Assembly: GCA_963920765.1 (NCBI GenBank)
Contig: OY987242.1
Span: 19,616,002-19,680,001, forward strand
Direction of reading: 5' to 3'
Length of the DNA stretch: 64,000 nt
Origin: Ulota crispa
Lineage: Eukaryota; Streptophyta; Bryopsida; Orthotrichales; Orthotrichaceae
Under the pieces are notes generated by a model. That model was given only the letters and a program-made list of their open reading frames with translations. It did no database searches and was not told where the DNA came from. Of the stretch, positions 26,227 through 36,100 are shown one piece after another. Both the position numbers and the translations under genes were made by a program. The first letter of the stretch is position 1. Every line of letters begins with the position of its first letter.

Positions 26227-28516
26227 AGGCTATGTTGTAGTACATTTGAAGGGACAAATTGCGAAGAGGTTTAGCTATTGCTAGTGTCTCGTGACATTTG
26301 CAACCTCACTGCTGTACATTTAACGTAATGAATCAGCTGCAAATACAATAAATCTTGAAGAACAGCAGAGCACACATTGCAAGTCTGCCACACTAGAGTT
26401 CAGACGCTTGCAACTGGAAGCTTGCAATCTCAACCAAGTTCCGGAGATTCTAAGAGCGGGGAATCTTCTACCTTCAATCAGGCTGTCGTCATCCAGTTCA
26501 CAATATTATCTCTTTGCTGTGTCATGGATCCGTACAAGATTCCAAGATGCTCCGGGGTAAAGCACTATATATACTGACAACGAAGTCGGAGTTTATCCAA
26601 TAATGGTATTCTGTCCCTTCAAACATCTCGAACCAAAGTACGGAGTATGCTTAAATCATTATTTGGGAGATTACTGTACCTTGTGGAGAGAACACGTTGT
26701 ATACAATCTGAGTCAAACTTGTTTGAATCAAATTATTATCTCCAATTGAGGATCTTTCTTGTATCTTGTATGGTTTTGTACAGTAAGCACTCCATTTCCA
26801 TTCAGGGATCAGTGACCATAGATATTTGGACAAGTCATGTTTGCTACGTGAAGGCCCACCAAGTGTACTGCAAGTAGCATTGTTGGAAACAGGTATCAGT
26901 CAACTGGAGACAGCCAGGATCAAGTGCCGCACAGTTTTACCGGCCACAGGACAACTTACTACTGTGGCAGAACAAAGCAACCTGTTGAACTAATTGAAGA
27001 GAAAGATACTGGATAAAATTGGACCTGGAGATCCTTGAGACAGACAGAAGAGCCTGAGTTTCGTCTTCAGTGGCACCATTGCCAACTGGCGTGTCCGATC
27101 CTCTCTACACCTCTGGGAGCTGGGTTGTCGGAGAGACCGGCAGTGAGGGCGTCTGTTCAACTTCTCGTGAATGCCAAGGTGAGTGTGGAGGTTTTGTTGC
27201 TTTTCTGATGTGCAGCTTTGTTGAGATGTGTTGCAAGTCGATGTTTGTGAGGCAGGTTGTGCAGCATTGAGTACTTCTTCGTCTTAAATTTCAATCAATG
27301 AGTTGCTATTGTTACGGCACACTCTTTAACTTTGTGTCTTTGCACTTGTGAGTTTCCATCCTCTGATCGGGAGAGAGAGAGAGATGATACCCACTAGACG
27401 TAGGGGTTTCTTGCAGATTCTTGTTCTCAGCGTTAACAATGTCAGTTTGCGTTTTTTCTCTCACACGACGATAGACTTTCCTTGACAATCGGTAAGTTTT
27501 ATTTCTTACGCGGCTTTGGGTGTCTTGTCGTTAAACCCTTGGTATTGCACGGGTTGTACAAAAGCATAATCATCGGCCAGCCTTGCAAGTTCTCAATGCA
27601 GTCGCGAGCGGCTCAGCAAAGTTTGTGTTGTAGTATTATTGGCTGACCTTTGATGCAACCAACTCCCTATCGATCTTTGAAATTGAGTACTTTATGTTGG
27701 CGATTTAACTTCTTTTTGTGCTTGGTGCCAAACGACATTGACGTGGGCAATAGGAACTTTGTCTTAAAGCTCTGTGATCTCTTTTCTTTGCTCTTGCCAT
27801 AGCCAGTCAGGCGAGGTTGTGCAAGAGACCAAGATCGCTTGTTGAAGTTTCAATGTATCTGTTGATTGGATGTTGAACTAAGTTTCGTGGCATGATTGTA
27901 CCCTTTCTCAATTTCATCTCTGCGGTGACTCTGTTATTAATTTTCCTCGCACGCTCCAGCTGCTGCTGACATTGATCAACCCTTCGATGAATCGAACTAC
28001 TTTCTAATTGCTACAATTTAGTTCCTGCTATTGAATAGTTTCTGTGTGTGCGTTCGTCGTTACAGAACTCACACAGAACTTGCAAGGAGGAGTGGTGTGA
28101 TCATCGTGAACAGAGCAGGAAGCGAGTATCTTTGAAGTTGGTGAAGGTATTACCATGGTCCTCTTCCTTTTGCTTGCTTTCCGATGTGGTCATGGCTAGT
28201 TTGAAATCAAACAAGGAATGAAGTTGAAGAAAATCACCAAAATATTTTTGGGCTTCTCAATCATAACATACTCTCACATGAGCGCGCACATACACGCACA
28301 GCTTAAAAGCATACCATTTCTCCCATTGATTTTAGCCCCTAAAGGATCCCACTGGTCCTCATGTTTTATAGGGCCTTTTGAGTGTATCATATTGGGACTT
28401 CGTTTTGTTGCTTTTTATCCATGTTGCAGTTTTCTTCATTGATGTTGGTATGTGTTGTAACCAGTCTAATTCAGTTCTAATTCTGCATTTGAACAGTCCT
28501 TCACAGCAGAGCAGGA
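26227..28516. other. region upstream of the SMP-30-like gene
   Basis: GC content is nearer to genic levels than in bulk spacer. A stretch ending near 27179 (GAATGCCAAG followed by GTGAGTG) could be a noncoding 5' exon, joined to an acceptor just before the start codon (CCTTCACAGCAG near 28511). This 5' leader intron is an inference. No protein-coding gene of its own is supported. Confidence 0.35.
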
Positions 28517-29786
28517 ATGGCAGACGCGTGTTGTAATCCCCAGATCACAACGTTCTACAAAGCCGATGCTATCGTCGGGAAGGGAGGCATCTGGGATCCA
28601 AGCACACAAAACTACTACTACACGGACATCGCAGGGAAGACGATCCACAAACTGCACGTGCCAACACAAGAGCGGACAGATTACAAGGTGGGCACGCAAG
28701 TGGGAGCCATGGCCTTGATCAACGGAGGCGAGGGCCTGGCGTTGGCCTTCGAAGACGGCTTTGCAAAGTGGAGCTTCAAGGAGGACAAGTTCACCGTCTT
28801 GGCCACTCCTTACGGGGAAAACAGTGGCTGGCGTATGAACGACGGTGCCTGCGACTCCAAGGGCCGTTTCTGGGCTGGCCGCTTGTTCAAGACGGACGAG
28901 AGCAAGCCCGGCGAAATCTACCGCCTGGAAACAGACGGCAAGACTGCTACCAAGGTTATTGACAACATTTGCTGCACCAATGGACTCCTCTGGAGCCCGG
29001 ACAACAAGCTTCTGTACTAAAAATTCCTGCCCACCTCCCCCTCATCTCTCTCTCAAATGACACACTCTATAATTGCACATGTCCCTCATATCCTCAAAAC
29101 CTGCCTTTCAATTGACCATTTGTCACATGTCATAAACATAACTTAAGATTAGTGGAGAGCTCCTTTTCTTTTTTCAATCATGTTTTCTAAGTGGGACTAA
29201 TCGAATGACTCGTTTTGTTATATCTATGCTTTGGGCGCCAGCTTTATCTCTATTGTGCTACTTAGGGGAATTTGATCTTTTATAAACTTGGGTCAAGAAG
29301 TATTATTTCTGTGACTGCAAATACCGGTAGTGTCTATTGAGCAATTGTTGTTGATGCTGCCCTTCGTGCATCTGTTTTGGTTTTAGGTATTGCGGTGATA
29401 GCACACTGAAGAAGATATTTGTGTGGGACTATGATGAAGAGCGCGGCATCCCAAGCAACCGACGTCTGTTCCTGGACACGGAGCCACTGTTTGCAGGAGT
29501 GCCAGACGGAGCCACGATTGACAAGGAAGGCTTCCTGTGGGTGTGTTTCTTCGACGGGCAGAAGCTAGTGCGCATATCGCCCGAGGGGAAGCCGGTGTGC
29601 ATCATCGACATGCCCGTGAAGCGTCCGACGCAGCCATCGTGGTATGGCGCCAATCTGGATGAACTTCTGGTCACAACGGCGAGCTTGGGGGTGGACACGA
29701 AGGAATGGCCCGGCAGTGGCCATATCTTTCATCTCAGTCCTGGAGCGCAGGGTCAACTGAAGGCAAAATACAATTACAATCCATGA
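28517..29786 (+). CDS. SMP-30/gluconolactonase/regucalcin-like protein
   Basis: Two exons, 28517-29013 and 29387-29786, join across a GT-AG intron inside a leucine codon (residue 166). They give 298 residues, almost exactly the length of animal regucalcin. It is a six-bladed beta-propeller family whose members hydrolyse sugar lactones or related substrates with a bound divalent metal. Family landmarks are present: RMNDG (106-110; substrate Arg and Asn), TNGLLWSPDN (metal-ligand Asn155), VPDGATID (Asp206) and GFLWVCFFDGQKLVRI. The N-terminal Glu ligand of regucalcin (CGESPVW) aligns with Lys22 in VGKGGIW, so one of the known metal ligands is replaced. No signal peptide is seen, so it is probably cytosolic. 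Exon GC is well above the surroundings. Catalytic activity should not be assumed. Confidence 0.88.
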
Positions 29787-31108
29787 CCTTGCTCAATCAG
29801 ATTCCAGTGTCACCGCTGGTCATGGATTCTGCTCTCAGCTTCCCCCCTGCATTCTCTTTCCTTTTCTCTCCATGCTGGCTTTTGGATTGCACACTAGAAA
29901 AAATCTGTGTTTTTTTTTGACAGATTTTTTTTGGACATCTACTTATTTTTATGTTGACAATGACATCAAACATAACATCTTTCTTCCTGTGGCAGTTTAT
30001 TTGCCTCGTCTCAAACGCATCGTGTGAGAAGACGAAGATTATGCGGAATTGTGGAGGGCAAGGAAACCCAACCCCTGCTCTATAGTCGCGTTCAGTAGTG
30101 GATTCTCTGTAGATATTTCCCTACAAGTCTCACATCTCCTTACGAATCTCACCATTTGATACACTTTCCTTTTCAAGTAAGGTAGCAGCATCCATAAGCG
30201 TTTTGTCCCCATGGGCGTCACCCCACAGTGGAAGGGCTAATCAATAAAAAAAACAAATGGTTGTGGATGACTAAGTGATGGTTATGGGTGATGAAGTGAT
30301 GGCTATGAGTGACTAGCATGAGGTTTTGAGTACCCATCTCACTATTCAAGAACCAACAAACCTTGTTTTTAGCATCTCGTACACATGATTCTTACAATTT
30401 CAGTGATTTTGGACTTTGAAAAATCTTTGTGAACAAATGCTTGCAGTTGGAGCCTTGAAATTGATGCCAATATTTTTGGTTTCCACTTCCTAACTTATAG
30501 TAATTTTTTCAAAGTTAGTCAATTGTTTTACCTACTCCAAAACCCTTATTTCCACGCTTATGGGTGCACCTACCTTAAGTGATCTGGACACATGTCATTG
30601 TTTTGTTTTGAGAGATTGGTGAAACACTGCAATGGCTTGCGATTTCCATTTTTCCAATGGGCTTCTTTTCTGGGCCTTGCCCTTGTTTTAAGACCATTCC
30701 AACGAGTGTAAACATAAATCATTTAAGTAGGTTAGGAATTGTTAAACTTTGAAGTATTGGAGTTCCAAGCAGAGTTTTTTTTTCTCTGTAGCTGCACAGT
30801 AAATGTGTAGATGTGTCCTCTGAAATGAGGTGGAAATATAGAGGGACCGCATCACATTAATCTATTTCGAACCTTAATGTATCGAATCTGGCTGTTTATC
30901 ACCCAAAAAAAAACCATGGTTCCAAGTACAGTACACTGAGAAGTAGGGTAACTTTATGTGCAAGCATATCTATCAGTATTTATTACAAGCAACGTGTTTT
31001 GCATAAATGGGCAACTTTGCAACCTACACAAAAGGGCTAACCCGTGTGAATTGAGTTCCCTGCCTTGCTCTTGATCGATACATATTAAGAAGATTTATGC
31101 GTAAGAAT
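29787..31108. other. 3' flank of the SMP-30-like gene and spacer
   Basis: The first 100-200 bp may be 3' UTR. At 30260-30320 there is a short imperfect repeat of GATGGTTATGGGTGATGAAG type. No gene or element is recognised in the remainder. Confidence 0.4.
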
Positions 31109-31117
31109 CATTAAGGT

Positions 31118-32662
31118 TGTGCGACGTTAAATTGTATCCACAAAAGTGGGCCGAGCCTACGTGGAACTTGGGGTAGGGCAAGGGCTCAGCTGCCCAAACA
31201 CGACCCCATTCCTTGTCAAGTCTCGTCAAGCCCTTGTGTTCTGCGCAATACGGACCTTGTTAGACCCCTGTCAGACCCCTCCATCCTGCGCAATACACTT
31301 TGTCAGCTCTCTTGACAAAACAACTTGTAAGGGAGTGGGGATTTATCCCACATTGTTCAGCGTTGTGGGTGAGTTACTTTGGGTACAAGAAGGATCACTT
31401 GAAAGAGAAGAAACACACATTCAATTGCATTTCTCTCTAAGCAAAAATCTACACCAAGAGCAAGAATTACCAAGCACCACAATCTACAAAGTTCACCCTT
31501 GCAAAGCTTCACAAACTACTTGATAAAAAATTCAGCAAGTTTTCAAATTGAATGTATGTGATAATGTCACAAAAAGTGGAGATGTGATATTATGGAGGTC
31601 AAGATGTGATATTACAAAGGTCACTATAAATGTATCTACAATATCACACAAAGTGAAGATGTGATATTAAAGAGGTTACGCTATGATACTATAGTGATAT
31701 TAAAGAGGTTAGGCTATGATATTAAAGAGACTAGGCTGTGATGCTACAAAAATCATTGAGATTTGAGTAGTATCCTTAGTAGCAGCACTATTCTCTTTAA
31801 CCCTTTAAAGACAAGGCAGCCCTTTGCAACCTATACAATATGATGTATTTTCTTGTATTTGGAGAGTATCCACACCTTTATTACATTTGAGATCAACAAA
31901 GAAGTTAGAATATAGATCAATGCTATTCTAGTGAGGTAGTCAAGATCCCAAATTGAAAAAAAATTGTTAGAAGCCAATGCCAGTTATACAACAGCGTACA
32001 TAATATGTATAATAGTAGCCCCAACCTTTAAGGGTTAATATCACAGCCTAGCCTCATTAAGATCACATCCTAACCTCTTTAATATCACTATAGTATCATA
32101 GCGTAACCTCTTTAATATCACATCTTCACTTTGTGTGATATTGTAGATACATTTATAGTGACCTTTGTAATATCACATCTTGACCTCCATAATATCACAT
32201 CTCCACTTTTTGTGACATTATCACATACATTCAATTTGAAAACTTGCTGAATTTTTTATCAAGTAGTTTGTGAAGCTTTGCAAGGGTGAACTTTGTAGAT
32301 TGTGGTGCTTGGTAATTCTTGCTCTTGGTGTAGATTTTTGCTTAGAGAGAAATGCAATTGAATGTGTGTTTCTTCTCTTTCAAGTGATCCTTCTTGTACC
32401 CAAAGTAACTCACCCACAACGCTGAACAATGTGGGATAAATCCCCACTCCCTTACAAGTTGTTTTGTCAAGAGAGCTGACAAAGTGTATTGCGCAGGATG
32501 GAGGGGTCTGACAGGGGTCTAACAAGGTCCGTATTGCGCAGAACACAAGGGCTTGACGAGACTTGACAAGGAATGGGGTCGTGTTTGGGCAGCTGGGCCC
32601 TTGCCCTACCCCAAGCTTTGCATAGACTTGGCCCACTTTCGTAGGCACGATTTAACGTCGCG
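31118..32662. mobile_element. foldback / Mutator-like non-autonomous element, 1.5 kb
   Basis: Two inverted arms (31118-31796 and 32039-32662) surround a 234-bp MITE. From about 31186 inward the arms are nearly identical, so both encode the same spurious frame (SCPNTTPFLVKSRQALVFC and onward). The outermost 70 bp or so are more diverged. CATTAAGGT is present at both borders (31109-31117 and 32663-32671), a perfect 9-bp candidate target duplication. Long inverted ends plus a 9-bp duplication are typical of Mutator-like elements. The inner arm is rich in GATGTGATATTAAAGAGGTT repeats. No transposase is encoded. Confidence 0.7.
31801..32034. mobile_element. TTAA-flanked 234-bp MITE inside the foldback
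   Basis: It begins CCCTTTAAAGACAAGG after TTAA (31797-31800) and ends CCAACCTTTAAGGG before TTAA (32035-32038). It is near full-length kin of 43564-43796. Removing it with one TTAA restores CTCTTTAATATCAC, a unit of the host repeat. It forms the whole spacer between the foldback arms. Confidence 0.75.
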
Positions 32663-32671
32663 CATTAAGGT

Positions 32672-33141
32672 TTGTGTAGGGTTTTATTCTATTAAGACCC
32701 CATCCATTGCAAGGTGGACATCAGATTATTGTCTTTTCAAAGTACATTGTCAATCTTGAAACGTGATTTTGATTTTTTTACAGTGAAAGATGAAATGTCT
32801 CCTACCTAATTGTTTAGCAATGACTTTTGATTTCGTGAGTGCTAATTTTAAACTAATGACAAACACACTTGAAGCAATTTAAAAAGCACAGTAAAAGCCA
32901 AATGAAGGGCAAACCCAATCGTTGTCAAGATGAATGAATTACACAATCACATCCACTAACAATGCTTAAACAAAGTATTTTGTGTATTTTTTATTTCAGA
33001 CCTTGTACATATATACATATACATACATGCACACATACATGTATGCATGTCTACATATGCACACACACTATCTCATTTTCTAATAGTTTGTAAAACTATT
33101 GCACAAATGCTTCAAAAAACATGCAGCCAAAACTAGAATTC
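32672..33141. other. spacer downstream of the FSIP1-like gene
   Basis: AT-rich DNA with a purine/pyrimidine-alternating ACATAT/ACACAC stretch near 33005-33070. No gene is supported. It may include the 3' UTR of the minus-strand gene. Confidence 0.4.
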
Positions 33142-36100
33142 CTATTGGAAACTACAATCACAATTTTGAAAAGCAGAAGGAAAAGGGTTAACCCTATGAA
33201 CTATATCACATTCAGTTACCACAACTTGGGGAGTATGGTCGGATATTGTGGCATGCTGACATGGTTTGTCTAAATTGCAATTATCTTCACTAGGGGATGT
33301 TGAATCAAGCATCTGCAATGCAGAAGATTCTTCTAGCACATTCGATAACAATCCTTGCTCTTTTCTGCACTCCATTATCTGTTACAACAAAATCCTCTAA
33401 CGACCGTAAACAAATTGGACTTCTTTTATAATTTACAAATAATGATAACATAAAAAATGTATCTCACACTTATCATTTTTTATACAGAAAAAACAAATAT
33501 CTGTACAGCAAAAAAACAAATCACATTGTCTAGTTACTCTAAAATCTACATGCCACGTGTGATTAAAACTTTATTTTCTAAGAAAGTAAAGAAATGTGGA
33601 ATATGTTGCAATTCTTAATTGATTTTTTTCAAAGAAGAGGTACATAACATTGTGATATACAATTTCAAAACATACAAATTCTTGACAAGACAATTAGTCA
33701 AGAATTTAAGTTACATAATTAGCAAATATTTTCGTTGAAGTGAAGTACTTACCAGGTCTTGCAATTCCTTTTCTGTAAGCTGTGGAAGTTCCATGGTTTC
33801 AAGTTCTTCCAACATCTTATCAATTTCCTTAATGACAACAAATAACATGGATTTCTTTGGTAAATAAGATAATTTTAGACCAAACATTAACTACGTACTC
33901 ATCATGATTCATTTCATTAAAGAAAGTCTTCTGGCGTTATTAGTGGCATAGTAAAAATCACAATAATTTTTTGAAATGTCTAATTGAATGAGGGAATTGA
34001 TACATACACACCTAGGGTTTGTTATATGTATATTGGGAGTATAGTTTTAGATATTTATCATATACAAGTTGAATTTGAAAAATTTGAACTTGCATTTGGA
34101 TATAGAGATCTTTATTTAGTCTAGAACCACTAAGGAGCATGCAATTGAATGACATCAAGTGGAAAAGCTTAGTTAGGGAGAAAATATTATTATAACCCTT
34201 GTTTATAAAAAATCTAAGCATTTTCACTAGATGTTGTTCAATTGTATCTTCCTTTGTGGTTCTAAAATAATTTAGGGTCTTTGAATCCAAAAGTCAATTC
34301 AAAATTTTCACATTCAATTTGTTGATGTTAAATATCTAAAATTTACCACTCCCTCTAGATGTACATATAACAAACCCTAGGTGTGCATATATCAATTCCC
34401 TTGTATTAATGCATGAAAACTTAAGACTTTCTATTTACAAATAAATTCTATGTTTTGTATGAAAATAATAACTCAAATAAAACTACAAGAAAAGGGAAAC
34501 TTGTATTTGAAACTTTGTGGGATTTTCCCTATTTCTCATGTTTTGGATTTTTGATCTATTATCAAAAAATCGTTATGTCATTTTCATTGAATTCATTTTT
34601 GTTATTTTTTAAGTTCAAAATGTAAAAAAATCAATTTTATTTACCTCAAGTCGTTTTTGACATTCTCTATGCATGCGTTGTTCTTCCAAATAATGGTTTG
34701 CGTTAAAATTACTACTATGTGTAGTCATGGTTGACATGCAATCCCTTTGAATTTTATTACAACTATGGCTCAAAGACTTTTTGGTGCACGCCGTACTATT
34801 TCCTTGTTTTGTTGATATTGAAGGTGTTTTTAGGCTTGTTCCACATTGTGGCAAAATTGCTGTAGATGAATGGAATAAAAAAAATCTTTAAAAGCACAAT
34901 TTTTAAACTAATGACAAACTTTGATCTTTGATTTGTTTTTACAATGCAATCCATTTCACATGTTTTAAGATTTTCATCAATAAGGACGTTATTCACAGAA
35001 AAGAAAAATTAAATTCAAGTCAAAGAAGTTGACCATTTAGTCATTTCATTCATAATTCAAATAGTTTGTTTGTCATTTAATGAATAGTTTTTAAATTAAG
35101 TTATACAATTTTTCAACTTAATCAATCATACATTTGAGGACTTATTGAATATGAAATTTTTATCATTAAATACCTCTTGAAGAATAATTAATTCCACCAT
35201 TAGAAACACAATGATTTTGTTCCTCCTTATCACATTTGCTGGAAATGCTAAAAGATTCATTCAAGTGGAATTCTAGATGGTTCAATTGTGCATTAATCTC
35301 AGCTACTCGTTTAGCATCTTCTTCATCAAAATCATAGCCCTATTGATATTACAAGTTTAAATGTCATCTAATATAATAAAATAGAGCAAAAGTATTTTAT
35401 GTATGTAAAATATTACTTATGTGTAGCACAAATATCAAAATCTATTACATATGAGTAGTTTCATATAAGTTTACAGTTGAAGCAAAAGACGTGTTGCTGC
35501 AACCATCATTTGTTGTATCTTCAATAATGTCTGGCCGATCTAAAATTTGTTCCACTAACTCTTCTTCTTCTTCCTAACCTTGTTGTTTCAATAAAACATT
35601 AATCCAATATATAATTGATACAAAATTCATTCAAAAGGTACATTAAATTTCATATATAGTATGTCAAAAAATTTGTTACAAGAATACCAAAATTACATGA
35701 CTCCTTTCATGAGACATTGAATTATATTGATAATCAAAGTTGTTAATTCATAATGTATAGTTACGAGGAATTTTAAAGTTCAAAATTCTTATTTCTACAA
35801 AGGTTCTAGTTTCAAATTCTGTGATTGTAGAATATAATATTATAAACTTACCGTAAGTTTGTAATAGCGAGCATCTGGACCAAGCTTGATATTTCGCAAG
35901 ATTTTGTCATTAGCCTTTTTTGAAAATTTTGCTTTTATTACTAGTGTATCAATTGCATCACAATTGTTTTCACTAAGTCTTTTCTTTTTTCTACAAACCT
36001 CAATGTAATGATGTATTTTATATTAATATCTATTCAAGTAATAATCAAAAAAACGTATGAAGTTTTTATTTATTTATCAACATATTTGATGTTTTGTGGT

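Noticed and set aside
27070-27270. Plus-strand frame before the SMP-30-like gene
   Set aside because: It crosses a likely splice donor (CCAAG followed by GTGAGTG) and resembles no family; more likely untranslated leader.
29014-29386. SMP-30-like gene read as truncated by the stop after LLY in the first exon
   Set aside because: A GT donor within the Leu codon and a TTTTAG acceptor restore the conserved frame and the full family length.
31146-32648. Two matching open frames (about 125 residues) facing each other
   Set aside because: They are the same foldback arm read from each end. No known domain, and the arms are non-coding repeat sequence.
33005-33070. Alternating ACATAT/ACACAC stretch as a possible functional Z-DNA or regulatory site
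   Set aside because: Simple-sequence drift in AT-rich DNA explains it; nothing ties it to a gene.
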